Part shown: one piece after another, positions 27,219-36,721 of the stretch
Layout: the number at the start of each line of letters is the position of its first letter
How positions within the stretch are numbered: position 1 is the first letter of the stretch
Source: Aeromicrobium sp. Root472D3
GTDB taxonomy: Bacteria; Actinomycetota; Actinomycetes; Propionibacteriales; Nocardioidaceae
Direction of reading: 5' to 3'
Assembly (NCBI RefSeq): GCF_001426485.1
Contig: NZ_LMET01000001.1
Location: forward strand, 1,123,033 to 1,187,032
Length of the DNA: 64,000 bases
Position numbers and translations under genes: made by a program
Notes under the pieces: model-generated
The model's input: only the letters and a program-made list of their open reading frames with translations
Told to the model about the DNA's origin: nothing
The model's database searches: none

Positions 27219-27796
27219 CGAATCCGGTCAAGGAGACCCTGTGGGACCCGATCGCCGGCTTCGGCGTGACGTTCCGCACGATGTTCCGCAAGCCCGTGAC
27301 CGAGCAGTACCCGTTCACGAAGGTGCCGACGGCGCCGCGCTTCCACGGACGTCACCAGCTCAACCGCTGGCCCGACGGCCTCGAGAAGTGCATCGGCTGC
27401 GAGCTGTGCGCGTGGGCGTGCCCCGCCGACGCGATCTACGTCGAGGGCGCGTCCAACACCGACGAGCCGGACGGCTCGGGACGTCACAGCCCCGGCGAGC
27501 GGTACGGCCGCGTCTACCAGATCAACTACCTGCGCTGCATCCTGTGCGGCCTGTGCATCGAGGCGTGCCCGACCCGCGCGCTGACGATGACCAACGAGTA
27601 CGAGCTGGCCAACGACAACCGGGCCGACCTCATCTGGGAGAAGGGCGACCTGCTGGCGCCGCTGCTGCCCGGCATGGTCGAGCCGCCGCACGAGATGATG
27701 ATCAGCGACGACCACCACGACTACTACCGCGGCAAGCAGCTGCCCATCGTGGACGTGTCGAGCGGCCCGACCGGTGAAGCGGGGGGCGGGGAGTGA
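27215..27796 (+). CDS. nuoI: NADH-quinone oxidoreductase subunit I
   Basis: A 193-residue ferredoxin-like subunit with two [4Fe-4S] clusters (N6a and N6b). The ligands are C59, C62, C65 and C69 in [12 protein letters not shown], and C108, C111, C114 and C118 in [12 protein letters not shown]. It relays electrons from NuoG to NuoB. The ATG overlaps the nuoH stop and the protein stop overlaps the nuoJ GTG, each by 4 bases. Confidence 0.95.
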   Translation: MTNPVKETLWDPIAGFGVTFRTMFRKPVTEQYPFTKVPTAPRFHGRHQLNRWPDGLEKCIGCELCAWACPADAIYVEGASNTDEPDGSGRHSPGERYGRVYQINYLRCILCGLCIEACPTRALTMTNEYELANDNRADLIWEKGDLLAPLLPGMVEPPHEMMISDDHHDYYRGKQLPIVDVSSGPTGEAGGGE

Positions 27797-28578
27797 CGAC
27801 GTTCTGGATCCTGGCGCCGGTCATGGTGATCGCCGCGCTGGGGCTGCTGTTCGCCCGCAAGGCCGTGCACGCGGCCCTCGGCCTGGCGGTCGTGATGATC
27901 AGCCTCGCGATCCTCTACGCGGCGCAGGGCGCACCGTTCCTGTTCGCGGTGCAGATCATCGTCTACACCGGCGCGATCATGATGCTGTTCCTGTTCGTGC
28001 TGATGCTGGTGGGCGTCGACACCTCGGAGTCGCTGCGCGAGACGATCGGCGGCCAGCGGCTGGCCGCGGCGGCCGTGGGCCTGGCCTTCGGCGTCGTGAT
28101 GGTGACGATCGTCGGCCAGGCCGTCGTCTCGCCGACGACGGGCTTGAAGGCCGCCAACGCCGACGGCAACGTCGAGGGCCTCGCGGCCCTCATGTTCGGT
28201 CCGTACGTCCTCGCGGTGCAGTTCACCGCGGCGCTGCTCATCACGGCGGTCCTCGGCGCGATGGTCATGGCCCACCACGAGAGCCTGCTGCCGAGGCGCT
28301 CGCAGGCCGACCTGGCCCGCCAGCGCCTGCGCGACTACGCCGAGCGGGGCGTCCACCCCGGCAACGCGCCGACGCCCGGCGTCTTCGCCCGCCACAACGC
28401 CGTCGACACGCCCGCGCTGCTGCCGGACGGCACGCCGCTGGAGGCGTCGATCTCCGAGAGCATCATCGGTCGCGGCCAGGTGCGCTCGGGCTACGACGAG
28501 GCCGTCGACGACATGGCCCGCCGGCTCGACCCGGCCTCCGACGACCGCGCCGACGACGAGGAGGGCGAGGGCAAGTGA
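27793..28578 (+). CDS. nuoJ: NADH-quinone oxidoreductase subunit J
   Basis: A 261-residue membrane subunit with five helices in the first about 165 residues. The conserved third helix is [20 protein letters not shown], whose pi-bulge is thought to move during coupling. The last about 95 residues are a soluble tail rich in Arg, Asp and Glu that E. coli NuoJ lacks. The second-cluster NuoJ in this window ends without such a tail. Confidence 0.93.
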   Translation: MTTFWILAPVMVIAALGLLFARKAVHAALGLAVVMISLAILYAAQGAPFLFAVQIIVYTGAIMMLFLFVLMLVGVDTSESLRETIGGQRLAAAAVGLAFGVVMVTIVGQAVVSPTTGLKAANADGNVEGLAALMFGPYVLAVQFTAALLITAVLGAMVMAHHESLLPRRSQADLARQRLRDYAERGVHPGNAPTPGVFARHNAVDTPALLPDGTPLEASISESIIGRGQVRSGYDEAVDDMARRLDPASDDRADDEEGEGK

Positions 28579-28868
28579 CCGAGTACATCACCCTGTCGAT
28601 GATCCTGTTCACGATCGGTGCCGTCGGCGTCCTGGTCAGGCGCAACGCGATCATCGTGTTCATGTGCATCGAGCTGATGCTCAACGCCACCAACCTGGCG
28701 TTCGTCAGCTTCTCGCGCCAGCACGGCAACCTCGACGGCCAGCTCGCGGCGTTCTTCGTCATGGTCGTCGCGGCGGCCGAGGTCGTCATCGGCCTGTCCA
28801 TCATCATCTCCATCTACCGCACGCGGCGGACGACCTCGGTCGACGACGCGAGCCTGCTGAAGTCCTAG
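28575..28868 (+). CDS. nuoK: NADH-quinone oxidoreductase subunit K
   Basis: A 97-residue three-helix subunit related to MrpC. Its two membrane glutamates needed for proton transfer are present in [10 protein letters not shown] and [10 protein letters not shown]. The GTG overlaps the nuoJ stop by 4 bases. Confidence 0.94.
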   Translation: MTEYITLSMILFTIGAVGVLVRRNAIIVFMCIELMLNATNLAFVSFSRQHGNLDGQLAAFFVMVVAAAEVVIGLSIIISIYRTRRTTSVDDASLLKS

Positions 28869-28882
28869 GAGCGCTGGACGAC

Positions 28883-30760
28883 GTGTTCGATCTTCAGTGG
28901 CTGCTCATCGCCATCCCCCTCGCCTCCGGCGCCCTCCTGCTGATCTGGGGCAAGGAGTCCGACCGCTTCGGCCACCTCATCGGCACGGCGGCGTCCGCGG
29001 CGTCGTTCGTGCTCGGCGTCGTGCTGTTCGCCGCCCTGCTCGGCCACGACGCCGAGGATCGGTCGCACGCCGTCTCGCTGTTCACCTGGATCGACACGGG
29101 CACCTTCCACGTCGAGATGAGCTTCGTCTACGACCAGCTCTCGGCGCTGTTCGTCCTGCTGATCACGGGCGTCGGCACCCTGATCCACGTGTACTCGATC
29201 GGCTACATGGAGCACGACGAGCGGCGACGGCGCTTCTTCGCCTTCCTGAACCTGTTCATCGCGGCGATGTTGACGCTCGTGCTGGCCGGCGACTACCTCG
29301 TGCTGTTCCTCGGCTGGGAGGGCGTCGGACTGGCGTCGTACCTGCTGATCGGCTTCTGGCAGCACAAGCCCAGCGCCGCCGCGGCGGCCAAGAAGGCGTT
29401 CGTCGTCAACCGCGTCGGCGACATCGGCATGGCGCTGGCGATCATGCTGATGTTCGCCCAGTTCGGCACCTCGGCGATCGCGGCCGTCAACGCCGCCGCC
29501 CCCGGTGCGACCGACGCCGTCACGACGTCGCTGGGCCTGCTCCTGCTGCTCGGCGCGTGCGGCAAGTCGGCGCAGGTGCCGCTGCAGAGCTGGCTGCTCG
29601 ACGCGATGGAGGGCCCGACCCCCGTCTCGGCCCTGATCCACGCCGCGACGATGGTCACCGCGGGCGTCTACCTCGTGGTGCGCAGCAACGCGATCTTCGA
29701 CGCGTCCGAGGTCGCCCGCACCGCGGTCATCGTGGTGGGCCTCGTGACCCTGCTGGCCGGCGCGTGGATCGGCTGCGCCAAGGACGACATCAAGAAGGCG
29801 CTGGCGGGCTCGACGATGAGCCAGATCGGCTACATGATGCTCGCGGCGGGCCTCGGCCCGGCGGGCTACCCGTTCGCGATCTTCCACCTCATCACGCACG
29901 GCTTCTTCAAGGCCAACATGTTCCTGGGCGCCGGATCGGTCATGCACGGCATGGACGACGACGTCGACATGCGCCACTACGGCGGGCTGCGCAAGGCCAT
30001 GCCGGTGACGTTCGCGACGTTCGCCCTCGGCTACCTCGCGATCATCGGGTTCCCCGGCTTCTCGGGCTTCTGGTCCAAGGACAAGATCATCGAGACGGCC
30101 TTCGGCGAGAACCTGTGGGTCGGTCTCGGCGCGCTGCTGGGCGCCGGCGTCACGGCGTTCTACATGACACGCCTCATGATGATGACGTTCTTCGGCGACG
30201 CCCGCTGGAAGGACGACGTCCACCCCCACGAGTCGCCCAAGGTCATGACGGTCCCGCTCGTCGCGCTCGGTGCCCTCTCGCTGCTGGGCGGCGTGCTGCT
30301 GGTCGGGGACTGGATCGTGGAGTGGCTCGAGCCCGTCACGGGGCACGCCGAGCACCACGAGCTCGCGGTGCCGGCGATCGTGCTGACGCTGATCATCACC
30401 CTGGTGGCCGCGACCGGCGTCGCGCTGGGCTTCCTCACGTACGGTCGCCGTCCCGTGGCCGCCGAGACCCCCGCCGACGGCTCGGTGTCGTTCCTCGCCC
30501 GCGCGGGCCGCCACGAGCTGTACGGCAACGAGCTCAACGAGGCCGTCGTCGTCCGTCCGACCCGGCACCTGACCCGGTTCCTGGTCTGGTTCGACGGCAA
30601 GGGGATCGACGGCTTCGTGACGGGCCTGGCCGACCGGCTGGGCGACACCTCGCAGCTCCTCCGCAAGCCGCAGACCGGCTACGTCCGTTCCTACGCCCTC
30701 ACGATGTTCGCCGGTGTCGCGATCGTCGTCCTGTGCCTCCTGGCGGTGACCCTCGCATGA
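28883..30760 (+). CDS. nuoL: NADH-quinone oxidoreductase subunit L
   Basis: A 625-residue antiporter-like proton-pumping subunit. The helix-5 glutamate is in [18 protein letters not shown] and the helix-7 lysine in [15 protein letters not shown]. The discontinuous helix has [20 protein letters not shown]. The long C-terminal lateral helix is included (family end [14 protein letters not shown]). The gene's GTG at 28883 follows AGGAG by 11 bases, one of the few gaps in the operon (14 bases). Confidence 0.94.
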   Translation: MFDLQWLLIAIPLASGALLLIWGKESDRFGHLIGTAASAASFVLGVVLFAALLGHDAEDRSHAVSLFTWIDTGTFHVEMSFVYDQLSALFVLLITGVGTLIHVYSIGYMEHDERRRRFFAFLNLFIAAMLTLVLAGDYLVLFLGWEGVGLASYLLIGFWQHKPSAAAAAKKAFVVNRVGDIGMALAIMLMFAQFGTSAIAAVNAAAPGATDAVTTSLGLLLLLGACGKSAQVPLQSWLLDAMEGPTPVSALIHAATMVTAGVYLVVRSNAIFDASEVARTAVIVVGLVTLLAGAWIGCAKDDIKKALAGSTMSQIGYMMLAAGLGPAGYPFAIFHLITHGFFKANMFLGAGSVMHGMDDDVDMRHYGGLRKAMPVTFATFALGYLAIIGFPGFSGFWSKDKIIETAFGENLWVGLGALLGAGVTAFYMTRLMMMTFFGDARWKDDVHPHESPKVMTVPLVALGALSLLGGVLLVGDWIVEWLEPVTGHAEHHELAVPAIVLTLIITLVAATGVALGFLTYGRRPVAAETPADGSVSFLARAGRHELYGNELNEAVVVRPTRHLTRFLVWFDGKGIDGFVTGLADRLGDTSQLLRKPQTGYVRSYALTMFAGVAIVVLCLLAVTLA

Positions 30761-32307
30761 TCCTCTCGATCCTCGCCGCGACCCCGATCGTGGGCGCCCT
30801 CGTGCTCGCGGTCCTGCCGCGCGGTTCCGCCACGGGCGGTCAGATGCGTCCCAAGGTCGTCGCCCTCGCGGTGTCGCTCGCGACGCTGGTGCTGTCGCTG
30901 GCCGTGCTGGCGCAGTACGAGCCCGGCGACGGCGGCTACCAGATGACCGAGCAGCACACCTGGATCGCGGCCTTCGGCGCCCACTACGCCGTCGGCGTCA
31001 ACGGCATCGCGATCACGCTGGTGCTGCTGACCACGATCCTCGTGCCGATCGTGGTGCTGGCCTCGTTCGACGACCGCCTGCCCGACCCGAAGGGCACGCA
31101 CGCCTACTTCGCGTGGATGCTCGCGGTCGAGGGGCTGGCGCTCGGGGCGTTCATGTCGATGGACGTGTTCTTGTTCTACGTCCTGTTCGAGGCGACGCTG
31201 ATCCCGCTGTACTTCCTGATCGGCAGCTTCGGGGGGCCCCGCCGCTCTTACGCGGCGGTCAAGTTCCTGATCTACAACCTCGTCGGCGGCCTGCTGATGC
31301 TGGCCGCGATCGTCGGCCTGTACGTCGTCAGCTCGCGCCAGGGCGATGCCTCGTACCTGCTGAGCGACCTGAAGAACCTCGACATGGGCCAGACCACCGA
31401 GCGGCTGCTGTTCCTGGGCTTCATGGCGGCGTTCGCGATCAAGGCGCCCCTGTGGCCGCTGCACACGTGGCTGCCCGACGCCGCGAAGGAGTCGACGCCC
31501 GGCACGTCGGTGCTGATGGTCAGCGTCGTCGACAAGATCGGCACGTTCGGCATGATCACGTGGTGCCTCAACCTGTTCCCCGAGGCGGCCGACTGGGCCA
31601 GCCCCGTCATCATCGCGCTCGCCGTCGTCAGCATCGTCTACGGCGCCCTGCTGGCGATCGGCCAGGACGACATCCGCCGGCTCATCGCGTTCACGTCGGT
31701 GTCGCACTTCGGCTTCATCATCCTCGGCATCTTCGCGTTCACGTCGACGTCGATGGCCGGCTCGACGCTCTACATGTTCAACCACGGCCTCTCGACCGCG
31801 GCGCTGTTCCTCGTCACCGGCATCATGGTGTCGCGGCGCGGGTCGGCGAGGATCTCGGACTTCGGCGGCGTGCAGCGGATCGCCCCGATCATGTCGGGCG
31901 TCCTGCTGCTGGCGGGCCTGTCGAGCCTGTCGCTGCCCGGCCTGGCCCCGTTCGTCTCGGAGTTCCTGGTGCTGGCCGGCACCTTCACGGTCTCGATCCC
32001 GGCCGCGGCCGTCGCGACGCTCGGCATCGTGCTCGCGGCGCTGTACATCCTGATCATGTACCAGCGCACCATGACGGGCCCCCTGGCGCCGGGCGCCGAG
32101 GGCGTCACCGAGCTGCGGCCGCGCGAGATCGCCGCACTGACGCCCGCGATCATGCTGATCATCGGTCTGGGCTTCTTCCCGCAACCCGTGCTGACCGCGA
32201 TCAACCCCGCCGTCGACGCCGTCGTGACCCACCTCGGCAAGACCGATCCCACCCCGAGGACACCGACCCCGATCGACGTCCCGTCCGAGCAGGAAGGAGG
32301 CCACTGA
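30757..32307 (+). CDS. nuoM: NADH-quinone oxidoreductase subunit M
   Basis: A 516-residue antiporter-like subunit. Helix-5 glutamate is in [17 protein letters not shown] and helix-7 lysine in [17 protein letters not shown]. The broken helix follows ([21 protein letters not shown]), and [15 protein letters not shown] is typical. The start overlaps the nuoL stop by 4 bases. Confidence 0.94.
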   Translation: MILSILAATPIVGALVLAVLPRGSATGGQMRPKVVALAVSLATLVLSLAVLAQYEPGDGGYQMTEQHTWIAAFGAHYAVGVNGIAITLVLLTTILVPIVVLASFDDRLPDPKGTHAYFAWMLAVEGLALGAFMSMDVFLFYVLFEATLIPLYFLIGSFGGPRRSYAAVKFLIYNLVGGLLMLAAIVGLYVVSSRQGDASYLLSDLKNLDMGQTTERLLFLGFMAAFAIKAPLWPLHTWLPDAAKESTPGTSVLMVSVVDKIGTFGMITWCLNLFPEAADWASPVIIALAVVSIVYGALLAIGQDDIRRLIAFTSVSHFGFIILGIFAFTSTSMAGSTLYMFNHGLSTAALFLVTGIMVSRRGSARISDFGGVQRIAPIMSGVLLLAGLSSLSLPGLAPFVSEFLVLAGTFTVSIPAAAVATLGIVLAALYILIMYQRTMTGPLAPGAEGVTELRPREIAALTPAIMLIIGLGFFPQPVLTAINPAVDAVVTHLGKTDPTPRTPTPIDVPSEQEGGH

Positions 32308-33932
32308 TGAGCATCTCGACCCTCGCGGCGGCCACCGACCTGCCGCCGATCCCCGCCGCCGACATCGAGTACTCGCTGATCGCACCCCTGCTCATCGTCG
32401 TGGGCGCGGCGATCGTCGGCGTGCTGGTCGAGGCCTTCTGGCCGCGCTCCAGCCGCTTCGCCGCCCAGGCCGTGCTGGCCTGCGGCGCGATCGTCGCCGC
32501 GCTGGCCGACACGGTCTGGGTCTACACCGACCTCGACCGCGTCGAGGCGTCCCTGACGGCGCGCGGCCAGGTCGCCGCCGAGGGCGCGCTGTCGATCGAC
32601 GGCCCCGGCGTCTTCGGGTGGGGCATCCTGCTGGTCTTCGGGCTGCTGAGCATGCTGCTGTTCGCGGAGCGCCGGCTCGAGGGCGGGCTGAGCGCCTTCA
32701 CGGGCCGCGCCGCCGACGCCCCCGGCTCGCCCGCCGAGGCCGACGCCGTCCAGCGCCGACTCGAGCACAGCGAGATCTTCCCGCTCGCGCTGTTCGCCCT
32801 GGTCGGCATGATGCTGTTCGCGACCGCCAACGACCTGCTGACGATGTTCGTCGCGCTCGAGGTGCTGTCGCTGCCGCTGTACATCCTGTGCGGGCTGGCC
32901 CGCCGACGCCGGCTGCTGAGCCAGGAGGCCGCGCTCAAGTACTTCCTGCTGGGCGCCTTCTCGTCGGTCTTCTTCCTGTACGGCATCGCGCTGGCCTACG
33001 GCTACTCCGGCAGCTTCGAGCTGTCGGCGATCGACACCGCGGTCACCAACCGCACCGACAGCGAGACGCTGCTGCTGGCGTCGATCGCGCTGATGGCGGT
33101 CGGCCTGCTGTTCAAGATCGGTGCCGCCCCGTTCCACACCTGGACGCCCGACGTCTACCAGGGCGCCCCGACACCCGTCACGGCGTTCATGGCGGCCGGC
33201 ACCAAGGCGGCGGCCTTCCTGGCGCTGCTGCGCGTGTTCTACGTCGGCTTCGGCGGGGCGCAGTGGGACTGGCGACCGACGATCGTGGCGATCGCGATCG
33301 TCACGATGTTCCTCGGCGCGGTCGTCTCGATCTCGCAGACCGACGTCAAGCGGATGCTGGCGTACTCCTCGATCGCGCACGCGGGCTTCCTGCTGGTCGG
33401 CTTCGTCGGCGTGTACGCGGGCGTCGCGGGCTCCGACCGCGTCACGTCGGTGTCGAGCATCCTGTTCTACCTCGCGGTCTACGGGCTGTCGTCGATCGGC
33501 GCGTTCGCGATCGTGACGCTCGTGCGCGACTCCGGCGGCGAGACGACGCACCTGTCGAAGTGGGCCGGGCTGGGCCGCACGTCGCCGCTGCTGGCGGGAT
33601 CGTTCGCGGTGTTCATGCTGTCGTTCGCGGGCATCCCGCTGACGGGCGGGTTCATCGGCAAGTGGGGCGTGTTCAGCGCCGCGTACTCCGGCGGGTTCTG
33701 GTGGCTCGTCGTGATCGGCGTGCTGATCAGCGCCCTCGCGGCGTACTTCTACGTGCGGGTCATCGTGCTGATGTTCTTCACCGATCCGGTCGGCGACGGC
33801 CCGACGGTCGCGGTCCCCAGCCCGCTGACTACCGTGGTCATCGTCGTGGCGGTGGTCGGCACCGTCGCACTCGGTATCATTCCGGGACCGGTGCTGGATC
33901 TCGCCCAGCACGCGGGAGCGTTCGTGCGCTGA
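32307..33932 (+). CDS. nuoN: NADH-quinone oxidoreductase subunit N
   Basis: A 541-residue antiporter-like subunit and the last of the complete operon. The helix-5 glutamate is in MFVALEVLSLPLYILCGL and the lysine in LLFKIGAAPFHTWTPDVYQG. TPVTAFMAAGTKAAAF marks the broken helix. The start shares one base with the nuoM stop, behind GGAAGGAGG. No hairpin follows before the next gene 34 bases on, so the operon may continue into the prenyl synthase gene. Confidence 0.94.
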   Translation: MSISTLAAATDLPPIPAADIEYSLIAPLLIVVGAAIVGVLVEAFWPRSSRFAAQAVLACGAIVAALADTVWVYTDLDRVEASLTARGQVAAEGALSIDGPGVFGWGILLVFGLLSMLLFAERRLEGGLSAFTGRAADAPGSPAEADAVQRRLEHSEIFPLALFALVGMMLFATANDLLTMFVALEVLSLPLYILCGLARRRRLLSQEAALKYFLLGAFSSVFFLYGIALAYGYSGSFELSAIDTAVTNRTDSETLLLASIALMAVGLLFKIGAAPFHTWTPDVYQGAPTPVTAFMAAGTKAAAFLALLRVFYVGFGGAQWDWRPTIVAIAIVTMFLGAVVSISQTDVKRMLAYSSIAHAGFLLVGFVGVYAGVAGSDRVTSVSSILFYLAVYGLSSIGAFAIVTLVRDSGGETTHLSKWAGLGRTSPLLAGSFAVFMLSFAGIPLTGGFIGKWGVFSAAYSGGFWWLVVIGVLISALAAYFYVRVIVLMFFTDPVGDGPTVAVPSPLTTVVIVVAVVGTVALGIIPGPVLDLAQHAGAFVR

Positions 33933-33966
33933 CCACGACCAAGGATCTTTCGGCTAGGAGCTCTGC

Positions 33967-34956
33967 GTGACCACTCTGGGTGTCTCGTTCACCGACGGAG
34001 CCCTCGAGTCGCGGGTGGCAGGCGGAGTCGACGAGGTCGAGCGTCAGCTCGTCGACGCCGTCGACAGCCCGTCCCGGCTCGTCGCCGAGGCCGCGTCGCA
34101 CCTGCTCACCGCCGGCGGCAAGCGGTTCCGGCCGCTGCTGACGATGCTGGCCGCCGAGTTCGGCGACCCCGCCCGCCCCGAGGTCGCCCGCTCGGCCGTC
34201 GTCGTCGAGCTGACGCACCTCGCGACGCTGTACCACGACGACGTCATGGACGAGGCCGACATCCGCCGGGGTGCGCCCAGCGCCAACTCCCGCTGGGGCA
34301 ACTCGGTCGCGATCCTCGTCGGCGACTTCCTGTTCGCGCAGGCGTCCGACCTGGTGTCCGACCTCGGGCCCGACGCCGTCCGCATCCAGGCGCGCACGTT
34401 CTCGCGGCTCGTCCAGGGCCAGATCCGCGAGACGATCGGACCCGACGACGACGAGGACGCGCTCGAGCACTACCTCGGCGTCGTCGCCGACAAGACCGGC
34501 TCGCTCATCGCGACCGCCGCCCGCTTCGGGGCCATGATGGCGGGTGCGCCCGACGAGGTGCAGCAGACGCTGACCGAGTTCGGCGAGCGCGTCGGGGCCG
34601 CCTTCCAGCTCGCCGACGACGTCATCGACGTCGCGAGCGAGACGGGGGAGTCGGGCAAGACACCCGGCACCGACCTGCGCGAGGGCGTCCCGACGCTGCC
34701 CACGCTGATCGCCCTGCGGTCGACCGACGCGGCCGACGACCGTCTGCGCACGCTGCTGTCGAAGCCGCTGACCGACGACGCCGAGCACGCCGAGGCCCTC
34801 ACCCTACTGCGGGCGCACCCCGCGCTCGACGAGGCCCGCGCCTACGTGCAGGCCGAGGCCGACGCCGCCAGCGCCCTGCTCGCGACGCTGCCCGAGTCGT
34901 CCGCGCGGGCGGCCCTGCAGGAGCTCTGCGACACCGTCGCCACACGACTGGGCTAG
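33967..34956 (+). CDS. Long-chain polyprenyl diphosphate synthase (menaquinone side chain)
   Basis: A 329-residue all-helical trans-prenyltransferase. The first aspartate motif is D91-D92-V-M-D95 in LYHDDVMDEAD, and the second is D217-D218-V-I-D221 in QLADDVIDVAS. GGKRFRP binds the isoprenoid pyrophosphate. There is no bulky residue just before the first motif to stop elongation early, so a long product (heptaprenyl to nonaprenyl) is expected. Its position behind nuoN and near the men genes suggests it makes the menaquinone tail used by MenA. AGGAG 6 bases before the GTG fits translation from the nuo transcript. Confidence 0.88.
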   Translation: MTTLGVSFTDGALESRVAGGVDEVERQLVDAVDSPSRLVAEAASHLLTAGGKRFRPLLTMLAAEFGDPARPEVARSAVVVELTHLATLYHDDVMDEADIRRGAPSANSRWGNSVAILVGDFLFAQASDLVSDLGPDAVRIQARTFSRLVQGQIRETIGPDDDEDALEHYLGVVADKTGSLIATAARFGAMMAGAPDEVQQTLTEFGERVGAAFQLADDVIDVASETGESGKTPGTDLREGVPTLPTLIALRSTDAADDRLRTLLSKPLTDDAEHAEALTLLRAHPALDEARAYVQAEADAASALLATLPESSARAALQELCDTVATRLG

Positions 34957-34983
34957 CCCCGCCCCGGTCCGCCCCCGGGTCCG

Positions 34984-35040
34984 CGAGTGGTGCGGTCTGG
35001 ACATCCTGGGACGGCGCGTCTGTCCACGCCGCACCGCTCG
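34984..35040. terminator. Bidirectional hairpin between the prenyl synthase and rarD genes
   Basis: Arms 34984-35003 and 35021-35040 match at 17 of 20 positions, with a 17-base loop, between two convergent genes. There is no T-tract, as is common for actinobacterial terminators. Confidence 0.55.
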
Positions 35041-35084
35041 ACGGCTGGGAGGCAGCACTCGGCGGCCGCCTCCGGACGGTCGGG

Positions 35085-35993
35085 CTAGATCGCGGAGGCC
35101 TCGGCGGTGCGCCCGAGCAGCCGGCGACGGTTGTTCACGGCATCGGCGGTGAAGATCACCAGCGCCAGCCAGACCAGGACGAACCCGGCCCAGCGGGCGG
35201 CGGTCATGTCCTCGCCGAAGATCGTCAGCCCGACGAGGAACTGGATGATGGGCCCGAGGTACTGCAGCAGGCCGATCGTCGTGAGCGACAGACGCGTCGC
35301 CGCGGCGCCGAACAGCAGCAGCGGGATCGCGGTCACGACGCCGGTGCCGATCAGCAGCGCGGCGTTGCCGGGGCCGTCGTGGCCGAACGTCAGCTGACCG
35401 CGCAGCTGCAGCGCGACCAGGAACGCCAGGGCGACGGGGAACAGGATCGCGGTCTCCATGCCGAGGCCCTCGAACGCCCCGAGGTCGGCCTTCTTCTTCA
35501 GGAAGCCGTAGATCGCGAACGAGAACGCGACCAGCAGCGCGACCCACGGCAGGCGCCCGTAGTCGACCGTCAGCACGACGACCGCGGAGGCGCCGATCGC
35601 GATCGCGACCCACTGCACGGGGCGCAGCGTCTCCTTGAGGACGAAGACGCCCAGCAGCACCGTGACCAGGGGGTTGATGAAGTAGCCGAGCGACGTCTCG
35701 ATGACGTGGCCGTTCGTCACGCCGTAGATGAAACCGCCCCAGTTGATCGCGATCGTGACCGAGGCCCCCGTCAGGATCAGCATGAGGCGACGGTCGCGGG
35801 CGATCGCGGCGAACGCCCCCCAGCGTCCCATCGCGGTGATCGCGACGAGGACGAAGACCATCGACCAGACGAAGCGGTGGGCCAGGACCTCGAGCGATCC
35901 CGCGGGCTCCAGCAGCGGCCAGTAGAGCGGGAAGAAGCCCCAGCACAGGTAGGCCGCGACCCCGAGGGGCACACCGCGGCGGGAGTCGTCCAC
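35085..35993 (-). CDS. rarD: RarD-type EamA family transporter
   Basis: A 302-residue protein with ten membrane helices built from two EamA repeats. The start SRRGVPLGVAAYLCWGFFPLYW and the internal INWGGFIYGVTNGHVIETSLGYFINPL are characteristic of RarD. LLQYLGPIIQFLVGL is the second-repeat counterpart. RarD proteins are linked to chloramphenicol tolerance and metabolite export, with the substrate unknown. The GTG at 35993 is preceded by TACGCT 6 bases upstream, so a leaderless message is likely. Confidence 0.88.
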   Translation of the reverse strand: MDDSRRGVPLGVAAYLCWGFFPLYWPLLEPAGSLEVLAHRFVWSMVFVLVAITAMGRWGAFAAIARDRRLMLILTGASVTIAINWGGFIYGVTNGHVIETSLGYFINPLVTVLLGVFVLKETLRPVQWVAIAIGASAVVVLTVDYGRLPWVALLVAFSFAIYGFLKKKADLGAFEGLGMETAILFPVALAFLVALQLRGQLTFGHDGPGNAALLIGTGVVTAIPLLLFGAAATRLSLTTIGLLQYLGPIIQFLVGLTIFGEDMTAARWAGFVLVWLALVIFTADAVNNRRRLLGRTAEASAI

Positions 35994-35999
35994 GCGGTG

Positions 36000-36005
36000 A
36001 GCGTA
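36000..36005 (-). promoter_or_regulatory. Leaderless -10 (TACGCT, minus strand) for rarD
   Basis: TACGCT reads on the minus strand 6 bases before the rarD GTG, inside a 33-base divergent gap. I see no equally good box for the plus-strand methyltransferase gene. Confidence 0.4.
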
Positions 36006-36026
36006 CGCCTGGTGGACGATGGTGCG

Positions 36027-36614
36027 ATGACCGACGTTCCCCGCTGGTTCAGCGAGACCAAGGACGGCCACTCGCAGTGGTACGTCGAGCGATTCCGCAC
36101 GCTGCACGACGAGGGCGCCGACCTGGGTGGCGAGGCGCGCCTGATCGACGCGATCGTCCCGCCGGGCTCGCGCGTGCTCGACGCGGGCTGCGGCCCCGGA
36201 CGCGTCGGCGCCGTGCTGCACGCGCGCGGCCACACCGTCGTCGGCGTCGACGCCGATCCCGTGCTGATCGAGGCGGCGCAGGACGACCACCCGGGTCCGC
36301 GCTGGCTCGTGGCCGACCTCAGCACGCTCGACCTGGACGAGGACCCGTTCGACCTCGCGGTCGTGGCGGGCAACGTCATGGTGTTCGTGGCGCCCGGCAC
36401 CGAGCAGCGGGTGCTGGAGTCGCTGCGGCGCCACGTGCGTCCGGGGGGCCGCGTCGTGCTGGGGTTCGCGACCGACCGCGAGCTGTCGGTCGCCGACTTC
36501 GACGCCGCGGCCGAGGCGGCCGGGCTCGTCCACGAGCAGCGGTTCGCGACGTGGGACCTCGTCCCGTTCGCCGACGACGCCGACTTCGCGGTGACGTTCC
36601 TGCGCGTGCCGTAG
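36027..36614 (+). CDS. Class I SAM-dependent methyltransferase
   Basis: A 195-residue methyltransferase of unknown substrate. SAM motif I is VLDAGCGPGRVG, the acidic end of strand 2 is VVGVDADP, and DLAVVAGNVMVFV is motif IV. The N-terminal FSETKDGHSQWYVERFRTL recalls a widespread actinobacterial group annotated only as methyltransferase. It diverges from rarD with 33 bases between. Confidence 0.8.
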   Translation: MTDVPRWFSETKDGHSQWYVERFRTLHDEGADLGGEARLIDAIVPPGSRVLDAGCGPGRVGAVLHARGHTVVGVDADPVLIEAAQDDHPGPRWLVADLSTLDLDEDPFDLAVVAGNVMVFVAPGTEQRVLESLRRHVRPGGRVVLGFATDRELSVADFDAAAEAAGLVHEQRFATWDLVPFADDADFAVTFLRVP

Positions 36615-36623
36615 GGCCGGCCC

Positions 36624-36673
36624 GGGACGTCATCACGGGTGCGCCGACCCGGATACCGACGTGATGACGTCCC
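36624..36673. repeat. Perfect 14-bp inverted repeat upstream of the SDR gene
   Basis: GGGACGTCATCACG (36624-36637) is repeated in reverse complement at 36660-36673, with a 22-base spacer that itself holds GGGT/ACCC. It may end the methyltransferase transcript, although no T-tract follows. It may instead bind a regulator near the SDR promoter that starts 11 bases further on. Confidence 0.7.
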
Positions 36674-36683
36674 CGGTCTCGAG

Positions 36684-36714
36684 TTGCGCTGGAGCGCGCT
36701 CCAGGTCGTAGCGT
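36684..36714 (+). promoter_or_regulatory. MerR-type promoter with a 19-bp spacer and palindromic operator
   Basis: TTGCGC (36684-36689) and TAGCGT (36709-36714) are spaced by 19 bases instead of 17. The perfect palindrome CTGGAGCGCGCTCCAG (36689-36704) fills the spacer. This is the textbook layout of MerR-family promoters, in which the activator untwists the overlong spacer. Seven bases separate the -10 from the ATG. No merR gene is in the window. Confidence 0.75.
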
Positions 36715-36721
36715 CGAGGGC

